A DNA stretch of 64,000 nucleotides, from contig WSXU01000006.1 of NCBI GenBank assembly GCA_009773455.1, forward strand, positions 248,001 through 312,000, given 5' to 3'. Every line of letters begins with the position of its first letter. Positions within the stretch are counted from its first letter, which is position 1. The DNA is from Bacteroidota bacterium (GTDB lineage Bacteria; Bacteroidota; Bacteroidia; Bacteroidales; Lentimicrobiaceae). The notes beneath the pieces are model-generated. The model saw nothing but the letters and a program-made list of their open reading frames with translations, made no database searches and was not told the DNA's origin. Below are positions 9,194 through 17,355 of this stretch, in pieces. Position numbers and translations under genes: made by a program.

Positions 9194-10117
9194 ATGAAAA
9201 AAGTTCTTGTTGCTACCGACAAACCGTTTGCAAAAGTTGCAGTGGATGGAATCAGACAAATTGTAGAAAAAGCCGGATACGAGTTGATCCTGCTTGAGAA
9301 ATACACCGAGCAGTCTGACTTTGTTAAAGCGATCGAAAATGTTGATGCTGTGATTATCCGCAGCGACATTGCTGACCGGGCTGTTATTGAAGCCGGAAAA
9401 AATCTTAAGATCATTGTCCGTGCTGGTGCCGGATACGACAACATCGATCTGGCTGCTGCTACAGAGCATAAAGTAGTTGCCATGAATACACCCGGGCAAA
9501 ACTCAAATGCCGTTGCCGAACTTGCCATTGGAATGATGGTCTATATGGCAAGGAGTTGTTTTAACGGATCATCAGGAACTGAGCTGAAGGGTAAAACCCT
9601 GGGAATCCATGCATATGGCAATGTTGGGAAATACGTCGCAGCGATTGCTAAGGGATTTGGAATGGAAATCTTCGCTTATGACCCATTTGTATCTTCTGAG
9701 TCAATAGAAAAGGACGGAGTAAAACCACTGACCTCCGTTGAGGAATTATACAGCAAATGCCAATACATATCTCTTCATATCCCGGCAAATGCACAAACCA
9801 AAAAATCGATCGGGTTTGACCTTTTATCAAAGATGCCCAAGGGTGCAACCCTGGTGAACACAGCCAGAAAAGAAGTTATTGATGAGGACGGTTTGCTGAA
9901 AATATTTGCCGAAAGACCTGACTTCAAATATCTGAGCGATATTGAACCCGATTGTAAAGCAGAATTTGCAGAAAAATATGCCGGCAGATTCTTTTTTACA
10001 CCAAAGAAAATGGGGGCACAGACCTCTGAAGCCAATGTCAATGCAGGACTCGCTGCTGCAAGGCAGATTGTTGATTTTCTTGAAAATGGTGTAACCACAT
10101 TCCAGGTAAACAAATAA
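9194..10117 (+). CDS. serA: D-3-phosphoglycerate dehydrogenase, short ACT-less type
   Basis: 307 residues; oxidises 3-phosphoglycerate to 3-phosphohydroxypyruvate, the first step of serine synthesis (SerC at 50.9 kb does the next). Seen: substrate-side VRAGAGYDNID; Rossmann loop HAYGNVGKYVA in which the first Gly of GxGxxG is Ala; NTARKEVIDED with catalytic Arg; DIEPD with catalytic Glu. The position of the usual catalytic His (TPHxGA) reads TPKKMGA (Lys271/Lys272), and there is no C-terminal ACT domain. Known: a Lys in place of His without a regulatory domain is the type III enzyme described from Entamoeba and seen in Bacteroides relatives. Inferred: not subject to ACT-mediated serine feedback. 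Confidence 0.92.
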   Translation: MKKVLVATDKPFAKVAVDGIRQIVEKAGYELILLEKYTEQSDFVKAIENVDAVIIRSDIADRAVIEAGKNLKIIVRAGAGYDNIDLAAATEHKVVAMNTPGQNSNAVAELAIGMMVYMARSCFNGSSGTELKGKTLGIHAYGNVGKYVAAIAKGFGMEIFAYDPFVSSESIEKDGVKPLTSVEELYSKCQYISLHIPANAQTKKSIGFDLLSKMPKGATLVNTARKEVIDEDGLLKIFAERPDFKYLSDIEPDCKAEFAEKYAGRFFFTPKKMGAQTSEANVNAGLAAARQIVDFLENGVTTFQVNK

Positions 10118-10269
10118 TATCAAGGCCTGAACATTAACTTATGGATCTGTTTTTATCGGGTTCAGATTTATTGACCAATCATAACCAGCTATAGAAACCG
10201 GTGTTTCGGTAAGGCCGGATTATACAGAAACACCAGCTTAAGGAATATTAACCAACAAAACTTGTACAC

Positions 10270-10680
10270 ATGGATTCTGAACTCGAAAAAGCAGTAACAT
10301 TCTTCAGGTTTGAAGATTTGAGAATTTATCATAAGGCGCTTGATTATATCGAGTGGGTAACAAAAAAAACCGGGTTATTTCCCAATGATACCCAGGCAAG
10401 TATCGGAACCAGATTTAATCTATCAGCACAGGCAATAGCCCTCAATATTTCGGAAGGCTCTGCTAGGAACAAAAGCCAGTTTATCTATTATCTGAAGATG
10501 GCCAAGAGTGCCGTCAGGGAATGTGTGGTATTTACAACACTGGCAAACAAACTTGGTTACCTGAATGAACATGATGTAGAAGAATCGCGCGGACAGCTCA
10601 TGGAAATGACCAAGATGATCGGTGCCCTCATCGGTTCTCTTCAGCGCGCTACCGACCTTAATATGGAAGATCCTGATTAG
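10270..10680 (+). CDS. Four-helix bundle protein (23S rRNA IVS-type)
   Basis: 136 residues, nearly all helical by composition. Seen: RFEDLRIYHKALDYIEWV at the N-terminus and the family block LNISEGSARNKSQFIYYLKMAKSAVRE (about residues 58-85, cited here as family signature only). Known: the family was first seen as ORFs inside 23S rRNA intervening sequences and occurs as stand-alone genes throughout Bacteroidota; it forms oligomeric bundles of unknown function. It sits between serA and the DUF1015 gene with about 150-180 bp on either side and has its own terminator, so it looks like a separate unit inserted into a serine-related neighbourhood. Confidence 0.88.
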   Translation: MDSELEKAVTFFRFEDLRIYHKALDYIEWVTKKTGLFPNDTQASIGTRFNLSAQAIALNISEGSARNKSQFIYYLKMAKSAVRECVVFTTLANKLGYLNEHDVEESRGQLMEMTKMIGALIGSLQRATDLNMEDPD

Positions 10681-10701
10681 CTTTAACGGTCTGAAATTTT
10701 T

Positions 10702-10730
10702 TAACCTGAAAGCCTCAGGTTAGTTTTTTT
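10702..10730 (+). terminator. Intrinsic terminator after four-helix gene
   Basis: Stem TAACCTGA/TCAGGTTA with loop AAGCC, followed by G and seven T. It separates the four-helix gene from the DUF1015 transcript. Confidence 0.85.
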
Positions 10731-10748
10731 AGTTAGCATTTTATTCAA

Positions 10749-10814
10749 TACTTTTGCCTCATCCGGCAACCAGGTTGACTCCAGAAGCCTGATCTGCCGG
10801 ATGGATTGTTTTTT
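10749..10814 (+). promoter_or_regulatory. DUF1015 promoter with terminator-like leader hairpin
   Basis: A perfect -7 element TACTTTTG lies at 10749-10756; the -33 region is only T-rich. The expected transcript start (about 10762) falls on the first bases of a hairpin: CATCCGGCA (10760-10768) pairs with TGCCGGATG (10795-10803), and an inner CAGG/CCTG extends it. A T-rich run (GTTTTTT) follows from about 10808. The mRNA would thus begin with a 5' stem-loop of attenuator shape, about 45 bp before the start codon. Confidence 0.5.
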
Positions 10815-10859
10815 CTAACCGGCATTGTTTCTGAGATTCACTAACCAAAAAATATATAC

Positions 10860-12107
10860 ATGGCAATCCTTAAACCATTCAGGGGGCTGAGGCCTCCGAA
10901 GGAAATCTCACAAAAACTGGCTTCAAGACCTTATGATGTGCTTAATTCACAGGAAGCCAGAATTGAAGCTGAAGGAAATCCTTATTCATTGTTGCATATT
11001 ATCAAACCTGAAATCGACCTTCCGGCCGGAATTGATGAACATTTGCAGGAAGTCTATGACAAAGCCCGCGACAATTTTCAACAGTTCAGGGAGAAAGGGT
11101 GGCTTATCCAGGATGCTGAAGAATACCTGTATATCTATGCACAAACTATGAATGGAAAAACGCAGTATGGCATTGTTGGCTGTGCTGGCGTAGAGGATTA
11201 CCTGAACGGTATCATAAAAAAACATGAACTCACCCGGAAAGACAAGGAAGAAGACAGGATGAAACATGTACGCATCACCAATGCAAACATGGAACCGGTG
11301 TTTTTCACTTACCCGGCCGTTGCTGAAATTGATCAGATTGTCAAAGAGATCGTCACCGGCAATGAACCCGATTACGACTTTACTGCCGACGATGGTTTTG
11401 GGCATCATTTCTGGGTAATCAGGGATCTTTCTGTTGTAGGAAAGATTGTATCGCTTTTTGAAAAGGTACCGTGTACCTATGTTGCCGACGGTCACCACCG
11501 GACAGCAGCAGCAGCCCTGGTTGGCAATGAAAAGAAATTGAATAATCCCGGCCATACCGGTAAAGAAGAGTATAACTATTTTCTGGCGGTGCATTTCCCG
11601 TCGGATCAGCTCACCATTATTGATTACAACAGGGTTGTTAAAGACCTGAATGGTCTTTCGAAGGAACACTTTATGGGCAGCCTTGAGAAAGTTTTCGAAA
11701 TCACAGAAAAAGGTTCTGAAATCTATAAACCCGACCGTCTACACAATTTCAGTATGTACCATGACGGAAAATGGTATTCACTTATTGCCAGACAAGGCAC
11801 CTATAATGACAATGATCCGATTGGGGTACTCGATGTAACTGTACTGTCACAACTTGTTCTTGATAATATCCTGGGCATCACCGATCTCAGGACATCAAAA
11901 AGAATTGATTTCGTAGGTGGTATCCGGGGTCTTGGCGAGTTGAAGAGAAGGGTTGACAGCGGTGAAATGGCAGTTGCTTTTGCCCTTTATCCGGTTTCGC
12001 TGCAACAACTGATCGATATTGCTGATTCAGGTAATATCATGCCACCCAAGACTACCTGGTTTGAACCTAAGCTAAGAAGCGGACTGATTGTACATTCACT
12101 TGATTAA
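10860..12107 (+). CDS. DUF1015 family protein
   Basis: 415 residues, typical family length, cytoplasmic. Seen: FRGLRPPKE at the N-terminus, ASRPYDVLN, and the signature VADGHHRTAAAA (about residues 210-221), which suggests a nucleotide- or phosphate-binding catalytic loop; the C-terminus carries TWFEPKLRSGL. Known: DUF1015 genes often lie beside serA/serC in Bacteroidota and other bacteria, so a role linked to serine or phosphoserine has been suspected; I know of no firm biochemical assignment. Here serA is the second gene upstream, with a four-helix gene between. A 59-residue winged-helix-like gene follows after 10 bp, probably in the same transcript. Confidence 0.88.
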   Translation: MAILKPFRGLRPPKEISQKLASRPYDVLNSQEARIEAEGNPYSLLHIIKPEIDLPAGIDEHLQEVYDKARDNFQQFREKGWLIQDAEEYLYIYAQTMNGKTQYGIVGCAGVEDYLNGIIKKHELTRKDKEEDRMKHVRITNANMEPVFFTYPAVAEIDQIVKEIVTGNEPDYDFTADDGFGHHFWVIRDLSVVGKIVSLFEKVPCTYVADGHHRTAAAALVGNEKKLNNPGHTGKEEYNYFLAVHFPSDQLTIIDYNRVVKDLNGLSKEHFMGSLEKVFEITEKGSEIYKPDRLHNFSMYHDGKWYSLIARQGTYNDNDPIGVLDVTVLSQLVLDNILGITDLRTSKRIDFVGGIRGLGELKRRVDSGEMAVAFALYPVSLQQLIDIADSGNIMPPKTTWFEPKLRSGLIVHSLD

Positions 12108-12117
12108 ACAAAAACAT

Positions 12118-12297
12118 ATGGAAACAACCGAAAGAGTGTTCAAAGCAATGAGTGATGCCGGTAAGCCAATGAAAGCAGGAGAAATCGCAGAATTGACAGG
12201 AATTGATAAAAAGGATGTCGACAATGCCATTAAAAAACTCAAAAAAGAGGAGAAGATCGTTTCCCCGAAGGTTTGCTATTATGAACCAAAGAAATAA
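12118..12297 (+). CDS. Small helix-turn-helix protein
   Basis: 59 residues from the ATG at 12118, 10 bp after the DUF1015 stop. Seen: METTERVFKAM, then AGEIAELTGI-DKKDVDNAIKKLKKEEKIVSP, a compact winged-helix pattern (helix, turn, recognition helix, wing) with a charged surface. Known: tiny wHTH proteins of this sort are frequent in Bacteroidota. Inferred: DNA-binding, perhaps a regulator of the gene in front of it; no ligand domain is present. A bidirectional terminator follows directly. Confidence 0.75.
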   Translation: METTERVFKAMSDAGKPMKAGEIAELTGIDKKDVDNAIKKLKKEEKIVSPKVCYYEPKK

Positions 12298-12322
12298 AAA
12301 ACGGGGCTAAGCCCCGTTTTTT
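12296..12322. terminator. Bidirectional intrinsic terminator
   Basis: AAAAACGGGGC-TAA-GCCCCGTTTTT: A-run before and T-run after the stem, so it can end transcripts from both sides. It sits between the small HTH gene (plus) and the hybrid kinase (minus), whose stop codon overlaps its edge. Confidence 0.9.
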
Positions 12323-15188
12323 ATTTCTTCTTATCCAGGTATTTAGCCAGTACATTCATCAGCACATTGAACTTGACCGGCTTTGAAACATAGTCATCAC
12401 ATCCGGCATCACGGCTCTTATCAACTTCATCCTGAAAAGCATAAGCTGTCTGTGCAATCACCGGTAACATGGGCTTTCCCGACTTAATCTTCCGGGTAGC
12501 TTCATATCCATCCAGTTCCGGCATATTAACATCGATCAGTACAAGGTCTATGGATTCATCATTCAGGCTCATCTCTACCCCTGAATAGCCATCGGTTGCC
12601 CGCAGAAGTTTTAGCCCGGTTCTTGCCAGCGCTGCACTGATGTAGTTGAAATTTGAATCAACGTCTTCTACAACGAGCATGGTTTTATCGCTCCAGTCGA
12701 AAAAGAGTGGCCTATCCTTCAATTTTGATCCGGCATCTGCATTTGACTTTTCAGCAGGTTTATAAGGTATGGTAAAGTAGAATACAGAACCTTCTCCGGG
12801 AGTTGATTCAACCCATATTCTGCCACCAAGTAAACCGACTATGTGCTGCGATATGGCCAGGCCAAGCCCGGTTCCACCCTGATGGCGTTTACCATTGTTT
12901 TGTGCCTGACGGAACCTGTTGAAGATTATTTCCTGATTTTCCTCTGAGATTCCGATACCGGTATCGCGGACATAAAACAAAATATTTTCACCCTCTGCTT
13001 TGAAACCATAGGTAATAATACCCTGATTGGTAAATTTTACTGCATTGACAAGAAGGTTCGAAATTACCTGTCTTAATCTGAAGGGGTCGGTCAGAATTGT
13101 ATTACCATTGGGCAATTTAACATGCTCAACCAGAAGGGCTACCTCGGTTTTATATTTCCGCCGGATAAGATCAGTATAGGTTACATACAACTCATCCATA
13201 AGCTCATTCAGACTGTAGCTTTCATAAGTAACCATCAGCTGACCGGCTTCAATCTTGGCAATATCAATAATATCATCAATAAGATTCAGCAACGACTCAC
13301 CTGCATGGTTGATGTGCTGGATATACTCGGCTTTATCAGTTTCGGTTAAATGATCTTCGGTGAGCAGCGTCGAAAATCCGATGATCGAGTTCATGGGCGT
13401 CCGTATTTCATGGCTCATATTGGCCAGAAAGGCTGTTTTTAACCTGTCGGATTCTTCAGCTTTTTCTTTAGCTTCCTTGAACTGTTGCTGGATCTCCTCC
13501 CTTTGCGTTATATCACGGCTGATGGCCATGATGCCAAGAACATTTCCCTTCCTGTCATAAAACAATACTTTAACAGTATCCAGCAATCTTCTGCTGCCAT
13601 CGGGAAATACATTCCATTCTTCTGATCGGATCGGAATACGATCGCTCAGAATCTTTTTATCAAAGGTATGGTACAATTCAGCTGACTCAGCCGGAAAGAA
13701 ATCAAAGTCATTCCTGCCTATAATGTCCGGCTCTGTCCTTCCCAGGTAATTTGCAAAGGCGATATTGCAGCCAATATAATTACTGTGAACATCTTTGAAG
13801 AAGATAAAATCCGGAATAGAATCTATGAGGGATCTGAGCAGCGCCTGTTCTTTTTCCAATGCCTGTCGGGCATAGTCCCTTTCTGAAATGGTATTGTTAA
13901 CCGATTCGGCCAGATCGCGAAATTCTGAGAATGAGATTAATGCAGTATCCATCAGGTCGGTTTCGAGACTGGCTTTCCGGAAATTCCTTGTAAACCGGCT
14001 GAATTCCTTCTTCAGCCTGCCGGAGACTAGTCTGGCGACCAGAAATGCAAGCAAAAGGAATAGAAATGTAAACGATACCAATCTTAGGATCCACCCGTTT
14101 ACCCTTTCGTTCAGTGCTTTTTGTTTCCCGGCAATTTCATGTTCAATGTCGTGCTTGTAGAATCCGGCTCCAACAATCCAGCCCCAGTCTTTTACCGTAC
14201 TTATATAAGAAACCTTAGGTTCAAAATCTTTGGATGCCAGTTTAATGAACTGATATTCCAGAAATCCGGATCCGGAAGTTCGGGCTATCTGAATCTGTCG
14301 TTTATAAACATCTATCCAGTTTTTGTCACCTGAATTGTAAATTTCAATCGGCTGATCAGGTCTTGTACCATTGGTCAGCAATGCTTTTCCACCGGTTGTA
14401 TTGATGAAGATATATCCATCATTTCCATACCTGACATTAGATAACCATTCAAGCAGTTCGAGTTTTAGATCGCCTTCATAATTACTCAGAAAATCTTTGG
14501 AACCCAGGTACCAGTTTAACGGTGCAAATTTCCTGATATATGTGTATTTAAATATAGCGGAATCGCCGGCCTGATTCTGGATAGGAGCCCGATAAGTGAG
14601 AAAACCCTGATCCACCTCTTTCAATAAGGCTACTTCATTCCTGACCAGGTAATTGCCAAGGCTATCCTGTAAATCAAGACTGAGTCGGTCTTCAAATCCC
14701 CTGCTTCTTGGCAGCATTACGGATCTGCCATCAGTGGTATAGATAAAGACATCTCCCCTACCACCATTAAACCTGATTGGCCGGAGGGCATCCTTGATCA
14801 TTTTTTTGATTTCCGCATCCGACCTGGTTGATTTATTTTCCTCATAGATATTGTTGGCAATCGCCCATGCTTCATTCACCCTTGTCTTCAGCCCCAGTTT
14901 AATCTTATCCAACGATAGGGAGCGGTTGTATTCAATATACTCAATGGCCTTGTCCACTTCATTTTTGACAAGTTTTTTCTGGGCTTCAGTAAAGGAATTC
15001 CGAAGATTCTCAGACTCATCCCTGAATCTGGTTGACTGCCTGACAGCAGAAAAAATACCAAATATCAATACGGTGACAAATGACAGACCAATGATGCTTA
15101 AGGTAAGCAGTCCTACAAGGCTTCTGCCTCGTAAATTTTCAACGATTCCTGATGGTAGCTTCAATCTGATTGGCTCAATTAAAAACAC
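12321..15188 (-). CDS. Hybrid sensor histidine kinase (Cache-PAS-HisKA-HATPase-REC)
   Basis: 955 residues from a GTG; there is no ATG before the first membrane helix. Seen in order: TM1 about 23-49; a large extracytoplasmic part about 50-365 with two Cache-like cores (GGRGDVFIYTTDG about 142, YGNDGYIFINTTGG about 254); TM2 about 366-388; coiled linker; PAS about 450-563 (FIFFKDVHSNYIGCN); HisKA with MSHEIRTPMN (His593); HATPase with NLLVNAVKF, DTGIGIS and GGTGLGLAIS; receiver about 835-950 with Asp886 (LIDVNMPELDG) and Lys936. Known: such kinases sense small ligands and autophosphorylate on His, then Asp. No DNA-binding output is fused, so phosphate must pass to an unlinked partner. Ligand unknown. 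Confidence 0.93.
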   Translation of the reverse strand: MFLIEPIRLKLPSGIVENLRGRSLVGLLTLSIIGLSFVTVLIFGIFSAVRQSTRFRDESENLRNSFTEAQKKLVKNEVDKAIEYIEYNRSLSLDKIKLGLKTRVNEAWAIANNIYEENKSTRSDAEIKKMIKDALRPIRFNGGRGDVFIYTTDGRSVMLPRSRGFEDRLSLDLQDSLGNYLVRNEVALLKEVDQGFLTYRAPIQNQAGDSAIFKYTYIRKFAPLNWYLGSKDFLSNYEGDLKLELLEWLSNVRYGNDGYIFINTTGGKALLTNGTRPDQPIEIYNSGDKNWIDVYKRQIQIARTSGSGFLEYQFIKLASKDFEPKVSYISTVKDWGWIVGAGFYKHDIEHEIAGKQKALNERVNGWILRLVSFTFLFLLLAFLVARLVSGRLKKEFSRFTRNFRKASLETDLMDTALISFSEFRDLAESVNNTISERDYARQALEKEQALLRSLIDSIPDFIFFKDVHSNYIGCNIAFANYLGRTEPDIIGRNDFDFFPAESAELYHTFDKKILSDRIPIRSEEWNVFPDGSRRLLDTVKVLFYDRKGNVLGIMAISRDITQREEIQQQFKEAKEKAEESDRLKTAFLANMSHEIRTPMNSIIGFSTLLTEDHLTETDKAEYIQHINHAGESLLNLIDDIIDIAKIEAGQLMVTYESYSLNELMDELYVTYTDLIRRKYKTEVALLVEHVKLPNGNTILTDPFRLRQVISNLLVNAVKFTNQGIITYGFKAEGENILFYVRDTGIGISEENQEIIFNRFRQAQNNGKRHQGGTGLGLAISQHIVGLLGGRIWVESTPGEGSVFYFTIPYKPAEKSNADAGSKLKDRPLFFDWSDKTMLVVEDVDSNFNYISAALARTGLKLLRATDGYSGVEMSLNDESIDLVLIDVNMPELDGYEATRKIKSGKPMLPVIAQTAYAFQDEVDKSRDAGCDDYVSKPVKFNVLMNVLAKYLDKKK

Positions 15189-15341
15189 GAAAAAACAAGG
15201 ACCGTTAACAGGAACAGAACCCAGTTTAAGATTAAATCAACAACCGTTTATCCCTTTTTCCGCAATTAGTAACCCCTAACAAACATAGTAAAAATGTCAG
15301 GCCAATCAAAGAATAATTTCATTAAAAGTAACGGATGCAGA

Positions 15342-17201
15342 TCAGTAGGACATATATTCTTCAAATACAGCCTGTAAATATGATTTTCCTTCCCTGACAA
15401 TTGAGTCACGGTATTTTTCCGGCACAGAAACTTCGTTGAAATGCCTGACCCTTGCATCATAAACCACATGGCCGGCCGGCCTGATCCAGCCAAGGCCTTC
15501 CTCAAAAGAATAATAGGCAAATTCCGGGGAGTAAGGGTTAAACATATTCCGGCTCCAGTGAAACTCATGGGCATCTATATCCAGCTGATGAAGTAAAGTG
15601 GAAGCAATATCACACTGGTTAAAAAGCTTCGGATTCCTGGTACCTTTGAATTCAGGTTTGATGACATCACCGAAAAACAACAAAGGTATCTTATGGTAAA
15701 GCGGTGTTGTAAATGACCAGTTGCGGTAGGAATTATGGCTGTGGTCAGCTACTACAATAAACAACGTGTTTTTGTACCAGGGTTGCTTTTTTGCATTCCT
15801 GATAAACTCACCGATTGAACGATCGGTATAATAGGCAGAATTGATGTATGGTTTTTCATTCTCACCCCAGTCAAGTACATCCTCCATCGGCTGATCATAG
15901 GGTGAATGGGAACTCAGGGTAAACAGGGCTGAAAAGAAAGGCTGCTTTTCTTGATTCAGATCTTTTAACTGACGTGCCAGCGTAAATTCATCGTGAACCC
16001 CGAGTTTGCCCTTCTTTACATCATTGCCGAAATTTTCAAGTTCTGTGATCCGCTGGAATCCATTTTGCAGGATAAAACCCCGGATATTTCCATAAATCAG
16101 CTGACCTCCAAAGTAAAATGATGTGTTGTATCCCTGCCCGATGAGTTTCTGTGTAATTGTTGTGAGCTTTGAGAATTTATCCGGCTGAACAGTAATGGAT
16201 GAGATCGGATGCGCAGGAAATCCACCGAAGATGCTCGACATGGCCTGCTCACTCCGGGGACCAGTGGCCCATAAGCTTGTAAATAAAATGCCTTCCTTTT
16301 CCAACTGGTGAAATTCAGGTGTAATACCGGGTTCACCGCCAAGCGATTCAATCAGGTCGGCCGACCAGCTTTCCAGGATCAGCAGTACAATGTTTGGTCT
16401 CTGAGTAGTAAGAACAGCAATGGTACTGTCACGTTCTGTTCTAAAAATTTCCTGAATTGTTTTGCTGACCTCTTCATTACTATAAAATGCATAGGGATTT
16501 TTTCCAAAGTTCTTATAGTTCTCTATAACGCTGATAAAGAGGTTGAACCCTGAATTGACCGATGCCAGGTTCAGAATGTTATGGTGAGAGTAATAGGATT
16601 CACTCTGGTTAATGGGAATCTGCTGAACCCCTCCCCTCACCCCAATCAGCAACAATACCGGAGTGATCAGCGCAAAAGCCGCAATAAACAGGTAATTCCT
16701 GACGGCGTTCACAATATCCTTATAGAACCATTTTATATAAACCAGGTAACTGATGGTAAACTTAACCATAAACAATCCCAGCAAAGTGAAGAACAACCGG
16801 GTCGAAATGGTATCATAAACTTCTGTCGGGTTGCTCAGGTAGGTAAAAGCCTTGAAGGGAAGTTTCGTTTTCCATTCCGGATATATCCCCAGTTCAACCA
16901 CGGTCAGCAGGCAGAAAAGAAAAACTCCGATGAAAACATAAACCTTGTTCACTTTATTCAGCCACCGGGGACTATAAAATGATTGCACCAGCAGAATTAT
17001 AAAGGGAAAAATCAGGAAATAGCTTGCTGTTGAAAGGTCAAGATGAAGTGCATGCCAGTATGAAGCCATAGCTTCGCTGAATCCGATTCCTTCGACCATC
17101 AACAGATTATAATTGAACAGAAGAAAAACAGTTCTTGAAAAAGCAAAAAGTAACATCCAGAAAAGCAACTGTTTTAAAAAGGATAATAGTATTTGTCTCA
17201 T
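15342..17201 (-). CDS. LTA synthase/sulfatase-family membrane phosphotransferase
   Basis: 619 residues from the ATG at 17201. A TTG at 17240 overlaps a -7 element (TATTTTTG, 17238-17245 minus), so it cannot be the start. Seen: five N-terminal membrane helices (to about residue 190), then an alkaline-phosphatase-like domain: PNIVLLILESWSADLIES (metal-binding Glu), WATGPRSEQAMSS where Ser317 occupies the nucleophile position usually held by Thr, HDEFTLARQL and VVADHSHNS. Known: relatives are lipoteichoic acid synthases, OpgB phosphoglycerol transferases and phosphoethanolamine transferases. Gram-negative Bacteroidota have no LTA. Inferred: transfer of a phospho-alcohol group to an envelope glycan or lipid in the periplasm. 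Confidence 0.88.
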   Translation of the reverse strand: MRQILLSFLKQLLFWMLLFAFSRTVFLLFNYNLLMVEGIGFSEAMASYWHALHLDLSTASYFLIFPFIILLVQSFYSPRWLNKVNKVYVFIGVFLFCLLTVVELGIYPEWKTKLPFKAFTYLSNPTEVYDTISTRLFFTLLGLFMVKFTISYLVYIKWFYKDIVNAVRNYLFIAAFALITPVLLLIGVRGGVQQIPINQSESYYSHHNILNLASVNSGFNLFISVIENYKNFGKNPYAFYSNEEVSKTIQEIFRTERDSTIAVLTTQRPNIVLLILESWSADLIESLGGEPGITPEFHQLEKEGILFTSLWATGPRSEQAMSSIFGGFPAHPISSITVQPDKFSKLTTITQKLIGQGYNTSFYFGGQLIYGNIRGFILQNGFQRITELENFGNDVKKGKLGVHDEFTLARQLKDLNQEKQPFFSALFTLSSHSPYDQPMEDVLDWGENEKPYINSAYYTDRSIGEFIRNAKKQPWYKNTLFIVVADHSHNSYRNWSFTTPLYHKIPLLFFGDVIKPEFKGTRNPKLFNQCDIASTLLHQLDIDAHEFHWSRNMFNPYSPEFAYYSFEEGLGWIRPAGHVVYDARVRHFNEVSVPEKYRDSIVREGKSYLQAVFEEYMSY

Positions 17202-17296
17202 TATCAATAATTTAAATATTCCAATCAAAACGATTCGCAAAAATACTCAAAGTTTCAGTGGTAACAGAGGTTTAATAATTCCTTAACTGACTACAG

Positions 17297-17328
17297 TTGA
17301 ATTTCGTGGCTGAATATCCCTAATTTTG
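17297..17328 (+). promoter_or_regulatory. Promoter of the glycosyltransferase operon
   Basis: TTG (17297-17299), 21 bp, TAATTTTG (17321-17328), a full match to TTG-N19-21-TAnnTTTG. The expected start is near 17333, which fixes the GT39 start at the ATG 17356 and excludes the TTG at 17326. Confidence 0.75.
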
Positions 17329-17355
17329 CAGCAAAGCATCAACTGGTATTCTAAT

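Noticed and set aside
9175-9528. 117-codon minus-strand frame opposite serA
   Set aside because: Shadow of the serA coding sequence; Ala/Ser-rich translation without features.
10986-11669. 227-codon minus-strand frame opposite the DUF1015 gene
   Set aside because: It lies entirely within the conserved DUF1015 coding sequence and its translation has no recognisable domain; it is a shadow frame.
15342-17201. True lipoteichoic acid synthase
   Set aside because: All surrounding evidence is for a Gram-negative Bacteroidota; only the fold and membrane layout are shared with LtaS.
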